Shown here in pieces: positions 39,801 through 47,194 of a stretch of DNA of 64,000 nt. The stretch is from Opacimonas sp002292215. GTDB taxonomy: Bacteria; Pseudomonadota; Gammaproteobacteria; Enterobacterales; Alteromonadaceae. Positions within the stretch are counted from its first letter, which is position 1, and every line of letters begins with the position of its first letter. Position numbers and translations under genes: made by a program. Below the pieces are notes generated by a model. That model searched no databases, was not told the origin of the DNA, and worked only from the letters and a program-made list of their open reading frames with translations. Location: assembly GCA_943846745.1 (NCBI GenBank), contig OX044360.1, forward strand, positions 1,364,001-1,428,000, written 5' to 3'.

Positions 39801-40187
39801 TCCCGTTATATCTGTAAATTCATGGGCTTCATAGGTACCAAATTTACCACAGCAAAACTCAAACCCTGCAATATTTTGAAAGACATCACCTTGTCGAACA
39901 AATAGACTATTACCCTCAGTTGCAGGTTGGTCAGTAATTTCAATTACTGGGCCTGTCGGAGGTGTAGTTGTCGGTGGTGTAGTTGTCGGTGGTGTAGTTG
40001 TCGGTGGTGTAACTACTGGACAACCTTGACTCGTTAACTCACAAGCATCTTGCCCAACTTCAAGAACAACAACTTCTATATCTGTGTCTTGTTTATTGTC
40101 CCCCGAACAGGCGCTTAAATTGACTAAAGCTCCTACGCCAATCATTGTTGATATCGCAATCTTTCTCAATTTTAATATATGCATCAT
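36900..40187 (-). CDS. giant multi-repeat lipoprotein, N-terminal part (ends at the poly-G tract)
   Basis: 1095 residues up to a premature stop just after a G10 tract. A lipobox (LSAC, Cys27) and a TTTPP-repeat linker (about 60-80) lead to modules of about 190 residues at 84-275, 285-480, 497-690, 775-965 and 985 on, the last cut at residue 1095. Each has NIAGFEFCCG, a GERVFSSYGDG-like motif, INFLVGGG, TAVxLxxNGxxVR and LADEFR. Between modules 3 and 4 (about 697-770) lies an Asp-rich thrombospondin type 3-like, probably calcium-binding stretch. The module resembles the one inserted in the neighbouring GH32 enzyme. With 9 G the full protein would be 1636 aa. Probably a surface fructan-binding and cleaving lipoprotein; AGGA precedes the start. 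Confidence 0.82.
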   Translation of the reverse strand: MMHILKLRKIAISTMIGVGALVNLSACSGDNKQDTDIEVVVLEVGQDACELTSQGCPVVTPPTTTPPTTTPPTTTPPTGPVIEITDQPATEGNSLFVRQGDVFQNIAGFEFCCGKFGTYEAHEFTDITGDFAKLDGGFWGAAIDGHIGERVFSSYGDGAEDGSDQVAQLGWAATGTMQSPEFEIQSNYINFLVGGGSNPYDSDKATAVALVVNGVVVRAASGDDVADKMVWTSWDVSEMTGQIAAIKFIDMHNDDGNDAHLPYLLADEFRAADIPAAIPTKLSKELTQTPESEGHSLFVREADAAQNIAGFEFCCGKFGTYAVHEFTEITGDFAKLDGGFWGADVEGHIGERVFSSYGDGAEDGSDQVAQLGGEAVGTMLSPSFVIDSLYINFLVGGGSHSFDSDKATAVALLIEDDIVRDASGSDVANAMQWTSWDVSSYIGKTAQIKFIDLNSNDGNDSTLSYLLADEFRAANLPAAEIEDTGPVVEPTIPPVELTMTPTTEGNSLFLRAADEFQNIAGFEFCCGKFGTYEVHEFTEITGDFAKLDGGFWGADVAGHVGERVFSSYGDGANEGSDQVAQLGGAAVGTMLSPAFVIDSNYINFLVGGGSNPYSSAAATAVVLLINGDVVRSASGQNVANSMQWTSWDVREFKGQSAVVQFIDLHSDDGNDASVPYLLADEFRGADKAARDPYEAQRDTDSDGILDINDNDDDGDGVDDIDDVFPTDPSETIDTDNDGVGNNADEDDDGDGINDVDDSNPLDPDNTPVFEVQLTTTPSTSGHSLFARQSDPGQNIAGFEFCCGGYDTYQEHEFEEVTGDFLKLDGGFWGAGVAGTIGERVFSSYGDGFDNDSDTSAEHIGLAATGSLKTPAFIIDANYINFLIGGGVNRFDQANATAIVLLVNGDIVRQATGQNEHDSMQWLTWDVIDLAGESAQVMIIDNHADDNSDNSLAYVLADEFRASDEPAAVPKSDSVISFSASALTSTPESDGAPAFTRLNAEAQNIAGFEFCCGGYNTYQEHDFFATGDMIYLNGGQWAADITNHIGDRVLATYGESFVDSNATDAGFLGWEATGTLKSPSFTISASYINFLVGGGH
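36906..36915. repeat. 10-nt C/G homopolymer at a frameshift
   Basis: Ten C on the plus strand (G10 in the coding strand) inside the fifth module of the giant lipoprotein. With ten G the frame runs LVGGGH and stops. With nine it would read LVGGGTNTFDMDNATA and join the downstream frame exactly as the other modules do. Confidence 0.95.
39961..40020. repeat. 15-bp tandem repeat encoding a Thr/Pro linker
   Basis: Three perfect copies of GGTGTAGTTGTCGGT and a fourth degenerate copy, encoding a TTTPP-type linker just after the lipidated N-terminus of the giant lipoprotein. Copy number could vary by slippage without frameshift, changing the distance from the membrane. Confidence 0.85.
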
Positions 40188-40258
40188 TTCTTCCTAATAC
40201 CAATGTCATTATTGTCATATTGGTATGCAGATTTGGATACTGATTATTCACTCTCGGA

Positions 40259-40279
40259 TAAACAAACTTGTTTATTATA
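40259..40279 (-). promoter_or_regulatory. variant operator overlapping a -10 box before the giant lipoprotein
   Basis: TAAACAA-AC-TTGTTTA (40259-40274) is a perfect palindrome with the same TAAACAA half-site as the three identical operators but an AC centre. On the minus strand a TATAAT (40274-40279) abuts it by one base, the same -10-then-operator layout as before the porter. No good -35 box is visible. It lies 72 bp before the gene start in a 193-bp gap. Confidence 0.6.
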
Positions 40280-40380
40280 ATAAAGTTATCAGTAATGAAA
40301 TCTGCAACCGTTTTAATTATTTTTTATATTTCAAAATAAACTCGAAATTCAGTTCATTCCCTAATTAGCATTCGCCTTAA

Positions 40381-42507
40381 TCATTTTTCGGCCTGCTCTG
40401 AAGAAACCCATACTGTCGAAAATTTAGCGATGCTAGCATCACTTACAGTAAAGTTTTCTAGTGACGATAGTGCTACGCCTGCCAATATAGATTGCGGAAA
40501 AACAAGCGCCGTCATTACGCTTTCGCCTTCATTGATGAAAATTTCAATTGAGGAATTATCTACAATAATATCGACGGTATCTTTGCTGCCTTGCGAATGA
40601 AATGGAGCATATTGAATCCCTGCAAAACCCTCATGAAAGGATACGTCGCCTGATTTAGTGCGGTCGAGAGTAAGAGATGTGTTGACGGTATCAAGTGAGA
40701 TTATCACTTTATCGCCAGCCAGATTGAACAGTTCAATCTCAATTATTTGCTGCTCTATATCGCTCAAAGCGAAATTCACTCTGAACGAATTATCAGATAC
40801 GGAAGGAGAACTAAGTAGATACTTATTTTGACCCATAAACGGACCTAGTTCATCAATCACTTGCTCAGCAGCACTCACTTCTTTTACGGGTGACGACACT
40901 AACCTTACTCCTTCACTCGTGGTTTTCAGTGACAAGGTCCGAGGTATCGTCATTGCACTGCGAAACGACTTAGTAGGTACTTGATTAGCGTATTGCCAAT
41001 TACTCATCCAGCCCATTAGAATCGAACGACCGTCGGTTTTGGGCATATCAGAAAACGTTACTCCAGCATAATTATCCGTTCCAGTGTCAAGCCAAACTGC
41101 TGGTTCAATCCGGTTTGTTGCAAGCTCATCAGAAAAAACAATTTGATCAATATAGGTGTGTCCCCAACTGCCACTTTCTGAGTCGATTATTTTTATACTA
41201 GCTGTTTTCCCGATGTACTCATTGACATCCCATCCAGCAAATCTGAATTGTTCACTGTTTATTCCTGTCGCAGAGCGCACCACAACATTATCTATGATAA
41301 GTTGCATGCCAACTTTGTTGAGGTGCTGTCCACCACCAATGTAAAAATTGATAAACCCTTTGCTGATAATAAATGATTCAGATAACAGAGAACCTACGGC
41401 TGAATCACCGTCGCTAAAACTATTGATTAAATGATCGCCTAAATATCCGCTTAAGGGCGTCTGGTTAAGATGATGGCCTTGCGTTGGTGCGGCCGCAAAA
41501 GCTTCACCTGTTGATTGCCACTTTTCTAGACCATTTTCAAAATCATCAAACACCTCTCCTTCAGGAAAAAACGCTGGTATTTGTTTCAGCGCTTGCTCAA
41601 ATGTTGGATCCAGCACGAATTTGCTGCCATCAAAGTCACCAATGAAATACTGTGTTGCTGAGCCGCCGTTAGGACCACCAGAACCAATACTAACGATTAA
41701 AACGTCCTTACGATTTCCGCTTTCATCTACCTGCAACGAAATTAGATCAGGACACTCCCAAACACCAGAGTGATTACCCCAGCCTTCACCAAAGTAGCTC
41801 TCAAACTTCCAATTGATTAGATTGTCAGATGAATAAAACCCAATCTGCTGGCCCTCGGCCAAGACCATAACCCATTTGTTCGCTGTGCTGTTCCAGCTCA
41901 CTTTGGGGTCTCTAAAATCACGTATACCAGGGTTAAGCATTACGGGGTTATTGGCATATTTCTTCCAAGTACGACCGTTATCCAAACTGTAGGCCAGCCC
42001 TTGAGTTTGAAAATCTATCGCTCCCGTTTTTTCAGCCTTGGCATCATGATAAGTAAAAATAGCGACCATTGCCGGATTCTCAAGAGATCCTAGACCGGAG
42101 GTGTTGTTCCAGTCGATAACTGCACTACCTGAGAAAATAGTGCCAAATTCATCGGGATATAATGCAATGGGTAATTCTTCCCAATTAACTAAGTCCTTGC
42201 TTACCGCATGTCCCCAGTGCATTGGACCCCACACTGTCGACTCAGGGTGATATTGATAAAATAGATGATATTCACCTCGATAATAAACCATACCATTTGG
42301 GTCATTCATCCAGTAATTTTGCGGACTAAAGTGAATTTGTGGCCGATACTGTTCGTGATATTCACTTGCATCCCACACACTTTGTGACACCGCGTTTTGG
42401 TTAACTGATTTTGTATCTAAACTCTTTTGAATCATTGAATTACATCCCGCTAGTAAAGTAATAGCTAAGAAGCCTGTAGTAAGTATTTTATTATTTGAAA
42501 TTGACAT
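40381..42507 (-). CDS. GH32 fructan hydrolase lipoprotein (levanase/exo-inulinase type)
   Basis: 708-aa secreted beta-fructosidase. Lipobox LLAGC (Cys22). The GH32 triad is intact: WMNDPNG with nucleophile Asp69, FRDPK near 200 and ECPDL near 250. A module of about 140 residues (about 320-460: FENGLEKW, INFYIGGGQ, WGHTYIDQI) is inserted before the last blade and C-terminal beta-sandwich, as in many levanases, and is related to the five repeats of the giant lipoprotein. Only 19 bp separate it from the upstream porter, so the two share an operator-controlled message. Levan versus inulin preference is not readable here. Confidence 0.95.
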   Translation of the reverse strand: MSISNNKILTTGFLAITLLAGCNSMIQKSLDTKSVNQNAVSQSVWDASEYHEQYRPQIHFSPQNYWMNDPNGMVYYRGEYHLFYQYHPESTVWGPMHWGHAVSKDLVNWEELPIALYPDEFGTIFSGSAVIDWNNTSGLGSLENPAMVAIFTYHDAKAEKTGAIDFQTQGLAYSLDNGRTWKKYANNPVMLNPGIRDFRDPKVSWNSTANKWVMVLAEGQQIGFYSSDNLINWKFESYFGEGWGNHSGVWECPDLISLQVDESGNRKDVLIVSIGSGGPNGGSATQYFIGDFDGSKFVLDPTFEQALKQIPAFFPEGEVFDDFENGLEKWQSTGEAFAAAPTQGHHLNQTPLSGYLGDHLINSFSDGDSAVGSLLSESFIISKGFINFYIGGGQHLNKVGMQLIIDNVVVRSATGINSEQFRFAGWDVNEYIGKTASIKIIDSESGSWGHTYIDQIVFSDELATNRIEPAVWLDTGTDNYAGVTFSDMPKTDGRSILMGWMSNWQYANQVPTKSFRSAMTIPRTLSLKTTSEGVRLVSSPVKEVSAAEQVIDELGPFMGQNKYLLSSPSVSDNSFRVNFALSDIEQQIIEIELFNLAGDKVIISLDTVNTSLTLDRTKSGDVSFHEGFAGIQYAPFHSQGSKDTVDIIVDNSSIEIFINEGESVMTALVFPQSILAGVALSSLENFTVSDASIAKFSTVWVSSEQAEK

Positions 42508-42526
42508 TATTTCGTCTCGTGTATTG

Positions 42527-43831
42527 TTAGTATTTAGTTGCCAGCTGTTCTAATGTTTTACCTTTTGTTTCAGGCATTAAAAAGATTACAAACAGAAGTT
42601 GTAAAAACATCATAAACGCAAAGAAGGTAAACACTGCTCCTGGCGTATATTGCTGCAGAAAAAATGGCATAAATAAGGTAATTAGTGCGGCGAATACCCA
42701 GTGAGTCCCAGACCCTAAAGATTGACCTTTTGAGCGCACACTGTTGGGGAATATCTCGGCAATAAATACCCAAATAACCGCACCTTGCCCAATCGCATGA
42801 GAGGCAATAAACATAAAGACAAAGAATACCACTACCATCCCTCCTTGATCTGTATTGAATGCCCACGCAACCACAGCCAAAGAAACGATGTAACCCAATG
42901 AGCCTAAATACATCAAGGTTTTACGTCCCGCTTTATCAATGAGGTATATGCCGATCATGGTAAATACTAAATTAATGACACCTATCCCCGCTGATGACAA
43001 AAGCGAAGAACTGGCATCTAATCCGGCTAGTTCAAACACTCGAGGTGCATAATAAATGATGAAGTTTATTCCTGATAACTGGTTAAATGCCGCCAGTAAA
43101 AAGGCTAAGGTAATTGGGAAGTTAAAAGTACCAGAGAACAGTTTATCAGTTTTGTGTTGACCAGCTTCGGCCTGAACAGCGGCGACAATCGCCTCTGCAT
43201 CTTTTTCTCCAAGGTCTAACAGTATTTCTTTTGCTTTTTCAGCTTTATTGCCATGCAACACTAGCCAGCGAGGGCTCTCTGGTGCTTTAAGTATAAAGAG
43301 CAAGTAAATAAATGCAGGGACAGCTTCGACTCCCAACATAAGTCGCCAATCAAAGCTGGAAGTACCGGCAATAAGATAATTTGATAAAAACGCAATCAAA
43401 ATTCCAAATACAATCTGAAATTGATAAATAGCGACTAATCGACCGCGATGTTTTGCCGGTGCAATTTCGGAAATATAAGCAGGCACCACTATCGATGAAA
43501 TCCCTACACCCAAACCTCCGATGAAACGCAAAATAGCGAAGGTATAAGGGTCTTGAGCGATCGCCGAACCAATTGCAGATACTAAATATAATATTCCTAT
43601 CAAGACCAAAGTAGGTTTACGACCAAATTTATCACAAGGATAGTTTCCTGCTAAAGCACCAATTACAGTACCCCACAGTGCTGATGACATAACAAACATG
43701 CCATGCATCAGCGGGCTTGTTTGCCAAAGCGTCTGAATTGGCTTGTCTGCCCCCGAAATAACAGCAGTATCAAAGCCAAATAAAAATCCGGCTACGGCTA
43801 CTGTGATTGACCAAAATGCGATTTTATTCAT
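42527..43831 (-). CDS. sugar porter family MFS transporter
   Basis: Proton-linked monosaccharide importer of the sugar porter family, 434 aa from the ATG at 43831. This start is preferred because AGAGA lies upstream and the frame's longer start (43885) would fall inside the operator. Family signatures are GFLFGFDTAVISG, GRKPTLV, RFIGGLGVGISS, PESPRWL, INFIIYYAPRVF and PETKGKTLEQL. Twelve membrane segments. First gene of a porter-GH32 unit; fructose is the likely substrate from context. Confidence 0.93.
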   Translation of the reverse strand: MNKIAFWSITVAVAGFLFGFDTAVISGADKPIQTLWQTSPLMHGMFVMSSALWGTVIGALAGNYPCDKFGRKPTLVLIGILYLVSAIGSAIAQDPYTFAILRFIGGLGVGISSIVVPAYISEIAPAKHRGRLVAIYQFQIVFGILIAFLSNYLIAGTSSFDWRLMLGVEAVPAFIYLLFILKAPESPRWLVLHGNKAEKAKEILLDLGEKDAEAIVAAVQAEAGQHKTDKLFSGTFNFPITLAFLLAAFNQLSGINFIIYYAPRVFELAGLDASSSLLSSAGIGVINLVFTMIGIYLIDKAGRKTLMYLGSLGYIVSLAVVAWAFNTDQGGMVVVFFVFMFIASHAIGQGAVIWVFIAEIFPNSVRSKGQSLGSGTHWVFAALITLFMPFFLQQYTPGAVFTFFAFMMFLQLLFVIFLMPETKGKTLEQLATKY

Positions 43832-43878
43832 ATAAATCTCTATTTCAAAATTAGCAAGCGCAACTAACTCGCACAAAT

Positions 43879-43923
43879 TAAACAACGTTGTCTTTTTATA
43901 CCTTATGATTTAATTATATTCAA
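43879..43923 (-). promoter_or_regulatory. promoter and LacI-type operator, copy 2 (porter-GH32 unit)
   Basis: Read on the minus strand: a -35 TTGAAT (43918-43923), a 17-bp spacer, a -10 TATAAA (43895-43900), then directly AAGACAACGTTGTTTA (43879-43894), identical to the operator words at 32641 and 51982. A repressor bound here would cover the start point. It lies 48 bp before the porter ATG. Confidence 0.8.
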
Positions 43924-43974
43924 CATATTTCAACATTTAAGTCGAATAAAGTTAACATTCATCCGTTTACCTGC

Positions 43975-46900
43975 TCATTCTTTGTAGGTAATCATCATAT
44001 GTTTGTTTGCTGGAACATTCTTAAGTTGCTGTTTTTGTCCATCAGGCCAAATAACAGTCAGTTTATCAACAACACTATTTAACCCTAGCCCAAAATGCGC
44101 AACTAGAGGGTCATTAGACAGATAGTTTGAGCCCAATCTGATTTCACGCAATTGTTGCATTTGTCCAGTTTGCACAATAATCTTAGCCCCTACTCCATCA
44201 GGATTGCCTAGTTTACCCACTAACTTTACGGATAAGTAGCCACTGCCTGATAAGTTATTATTACTGTACAAAGTTGGTCCAGCCCCATTGTTGGCAATAA
44301 TGATATCTACATCTCCATCATTGTCGAAATCCAGACAGCTAATTCCTCTACCCTGACCAGTGTGGGTAATTCCCCAATCAAGCGACTTCTCACTAAAGGT
44401 CCCATCTTGATTGTTGATAAATAGGCGGCTGGGATCCTCATAAAATTGCCCTACCTGCGACTCTTCAGCAATCTGCCCAGTGCGCATGCCATTGGTATGA
44501 AAAATGTCTAACCAGCCGTCATTATTAAAGTCGGCAAAACAAGCTCCCCAGCCCCAATAACCTTGTCGAACACCAGCCCTATCGGTGGCATCCGAGAAAT
44601 TACCTTGACCATCGTTATTATAAAGACGGTTTCCAGTTGTTCCGCCTTTATAGGCCTTTTGCTCAATGGGATTCCAAATAGAGCTTACAAACCAATCTAA
44701 GTCACCATCGTTATCGTAGTCCCCAAGGGCCGAGCCCATCCCATTTTCATCATTTATGATTGGACTTGTTGCATCAACAAATTTCTTGTCCTCATTAAGC
44801 AAGACTTGCGTCGTTAAATAATCTGCTGCTATGAGTAAATCCAGATCATTATCATTATCGATATCACTAAAAACAGGTACGAAATTTACATCTAAATCAG
44901 GATAAAGTGGTGATATTCTAGTTTGAGGTAGCAATGCACTAACGTCTTCAAACATGCCTTTTGCGCTGTTATTCCAAAGATACCCCTGACGCACAGTGGT
45001 TGTTACATCTCCCCAATGTGCAGCAAACAGATCCAAATCACCATCACCGTCATAATCACCAGCGGATAAGGAATGAGTGAATCGCTCAAAGCTTATGCCT
45101 GCCTTGTTAAACGAGGGACGCATAACACCACTTGGAAATTGAGTAAAGAGTCTGAAATATCCTTGATTAATGTCATCCTCTACCAGTAATAAATCTTTAT
45201 CACCATCTTGGTCATAGTCCATAAACAATGCGCCCAATTGCCTACCGCTGAAATTGCCTAGTATTTTGGTGGTAACATCAACAAAGCCTCCTTTCTTGTT
45301 ATTCACAAAAAGTTTACCTGGTTGCATAGAATGGCTAATAAATAAATCCTCCCAGCCGTCTGCATTAAAATCATCTACGGCAACGCCCCCCCCCATTAAA
45401 TGGTATTCATCTGAAAAAGTAGGGGCCGCTAATTTATAATCCAAACCACTTTGCTGAGTGACATCGCTAAACCAGCTAGCTCGCGGGTCTGTTTTTGGTA
45501 AATCACTGAGGGGACTTAATGCTTTAAATGCAGCGGGTGTGTAGGTATCAGCTTGCTCAGAAAAGTTGGCAAAAACGCCCTGTAGCAAGTTTCCATCGGG
45601 TCCCTTGTCGTCGTTACTGGGTAACCATTTCTTTATACAGCTTGGGGTTTGTATACAAGGATCGGTGAGCGTAAATAAAAAGGCTTCCAGCAATAGAGCA
45701 TCTTGTTCTGGCGTTGATGTATTCACGAGTTTTTTTGCATCAGGCGTGGCTAAAAAGGTTTGCAGTACCTCTGCGTTTATTGCCTTAGCACGATCGGGGC
45801 GTGCTGCAATATGACTAAATTGGGATAAGTGCTCGAGTCCAAAATTATAATTTGCTAACGACGTTGATGGGTTAAAGTGATGTTTAATAACTTGCTTAAG
45901 ATCCGCAAATGCACCGGCATGACTCCAAGGACCCGTTACCTGAACATTTAGCAACATGGGAGTGCGAAACTTGTATTTGTCGGTAATGATCGAAGTATTT
46001 AAGAGTCGGCCATGGTCGGTACCGCTAGAGTCTTTACCGCGCCCAATTTGCGGTGCTGCGATAGTATAGAACTTCTCATCACTGAAACCAGGGCCTGAAT
46101 GGCAAGAATTACAAGCTAGCCCCCCTTGTTTTGGAGTACTAAAAAATAACAAGGCACCTTTTTTAGCTTGTTCTGAAATGGCCTTTTTATTACCGGCTAC
46201 ATAGTCAAACCAAGGGTTAGTCGTCAGCACCAGTGACTTTTGATAGTGAGACAAGGCCTTAGTTACCCTATCAATGGTGATCACAGTTTCAACATTTTTC
46301 TGAGTATCCTCAAATGCGTTTTGAAACAAAGGCAACCATGGAGAGCTTTTGCTTATTTCGTCTGCTTTTAGCAGATTATTTAACACCAACCGTCGTTTTT
46401 GACTATTGCTGTCAAGTTTATTAGGACCATGACCAAACATCTCATGGATTGCAATAATTGGAAATCTGGCTTGTGCCTGAATAAAGTCATTACCCGCATT
46501 CAAATCAGGCAAGTTCTTTACACTATCAGGGGTGCGCAAACGGATAGTCTTATTCTTGTTGTTTTGCCCTTCGCTGAGCTCTTCGTTTATCACTTCTACA
46601 CGGCCATCCCAAAATGCCGCTTGTTTCAATAAGTGAAGATTAAAGATAGATGATGCATTTCGTGGCGCATTAGGACCACCATCAGCGCGGGGATCGACAA
46701 GTCGGTTGCCATCATGTACTCGTCCTGGTCCCAGTATGGATGGATCCAATGCATTGACACCAACGGATAATGACAGTCCATCACCACCACCGAGCATGGG
46801 ATGATGACATGATACACAGGCGACATCATTGTTCATACTTAAAGATTTGCTGAAAAAAAGTTGTTGACCTAGTTGCCATAGAGCACCATTTGTCAATGTA

Positions 46901-47127
46901 TCTGTGTTTAAGTGACTGAGTTGCTTTTGCAGTTCAAGTTCTTTAATGCGGACACTTAGTAGCTTATCTAGCTCTGGTTCGCTAAGCTCACTGGTGTCAA
47001 AACCTGATGCTTTTATTAGAATGTCTTCACTAGCCTGAACCACATTTAAAGTGCAAAACACACAGAAAACACAGTAAATAAGAAAGCGATGGCATTTGTT
47101 AATAGTCTGAAATTGATAACTTAACAT
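43975..47127 (-). CDS. di-haem cytochrome c peroxidase-like protein fused to VCBS/ASPIC-UnbV domains
   Basis: 1050-aa exported protein. Signal peptide (about residues 12-33), then a MauG/CCP-like domain to about residue 510 with two haem motifs, CVSCH near 102 and CNSCH near 340. From about 560 there are FG-GAP/VCBS repeats (DFNADGWEDL, DYDQDGDKDLL, DYDGDGDLDLF, DNDNDLDLLI, DFDNDGDVDI) that probably bind calcium and fold as a propeller. The ASPIC/UnbV domain (about 975-1050) ends the CRTAC1-like part. Such parts are commonly separate proteins, so the fusion is notable. It follows susD by 67 bp containing a strong hairpin. A role in oxidative attack or electron exchange at the surface is only a guess. 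The VCBS start contains a G9 tract, in frame. Confidence 0.88.
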   Translation of the reverse strand: MLSYQFQTINKCHRFLIYCVFCVFCTLNVVQASEDILIKASGFDTSELSEPELDKLLSVRIKELELQKQLSHLNTDTLTNGALWQLGQQLFFSKSLSMNNDVACVSCHHPMLGGGDGLSLSVGVNALDPSILGPGRVHDGNRLVDPRADGGPNAPRNASSIFNLHLLKQAAFWDGRVEVINEELSEGQNNKNKTIRLRTPDSVKNLPDLNAGNDFIQAQARFPIIAIHEMFGHGPNKLDSNSQKRRLVLNNLLKADEISKSSPWLPLFQNAFEDTQKNVETVITIDRVTKALSHYQKSLVLTTNPWFDYVAGNKKAISEQAKKGALLFFSTPKQGGLACNSCHSGPGFSDEKFYTIAAPQIGRGKDSSGTDHGRLLNTSIITDKYKFRTPMLLNVQVTGPWSHAGAFADLKQVIKHHFNPSTSLANYNFGLEHLSQFSHIAARPDRAKAINAEVLQTFLATPDAKKLVNTSTPEQDALLLEAFLFTLTDPCIQTPSCIKKWLPSNDDKGPDGNLLQGVFANFSEQADTYTPAAFKALSPLSDLPKTDPRASWFSDVTQQSGLDYKLAAPTFSDEYHLMGGGVAVDDFNADGWEDLFISHSMQPGKLFVNNKKGGFVDVTTKILGNFSGRQLGALFMDYDQDGDKDLLLVEDDINQGYFRLFTQFPSGVMRPSFNKAGISFERFTHSLSAGDYDGDGDLDLFAAHWGDVTTTVRQGYLWNNSAKGMFEDVSALLPQTRISPLYPDLDVNFVPVFSDIDNDNDLDLLIAADYLTTQVLLNEDKKFVDATSPIINDENGMGSALGDYDNDGDLDWFVSSIWNPIEQKAYKGGTTGNRLYNNDGQGNFSDATDRAGVRQGYWGWGACFADFNNDGWLDIFHTNGMRTGQIAEESQVGQFYEDPSRLFINNQDGTFSEKSLDWGITHTGQGRGISCLDFDNDGDVDIIIANNGAGPTLYSNNNLSGSGYLSVKLVGKLGNPDGVGAKIIVQTGQMQQLREIRLGSNYLSNDPLVAHFGLGLNSVVDKLTVIWPDGQKQQLKNVPANKHMMITYKE
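45386..45394. repeat. 9-nt C/G homopolymer, in frame
   Basis: Nine C on the plus strand (G9 in the coding strand) encode MGGGV at the first VCBS repeat of the peroxidase fusion. A one-base slip would cut off the whole propeller and ASPIC part. Confidence 0.95.
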
Positions 47128-47144
47128 ATTAATTTAATCGTAAG

Positions 47145-47175
47145 AGCAGGTCTGTCAAAATAAGACAGACCTGCT
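47145..47175. promoter_or_regulatory. intra-operon hairpin between susD and the peroxidase fusion
   Basis: Perfect 12-bp stem, AGCAGGTCTGTC with GACAGACCTGCT, loop of 7 nt. No T-run follows on the minus strand, so it suits message stabilisation or partial attenuation rather than full termination. Confidence 0.7.
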
Positions 47176-47194
47176 AAATTACATTTAATCGAGC

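Noticed and set aside
43832..43885. Longer N-terminus of the sugar porter
   Set aside because: It would start inside the 16-bp operator and downstream of the -10 box by too little; the ATG at 43831 has a ribosome binding site and a family-like N-terminus.
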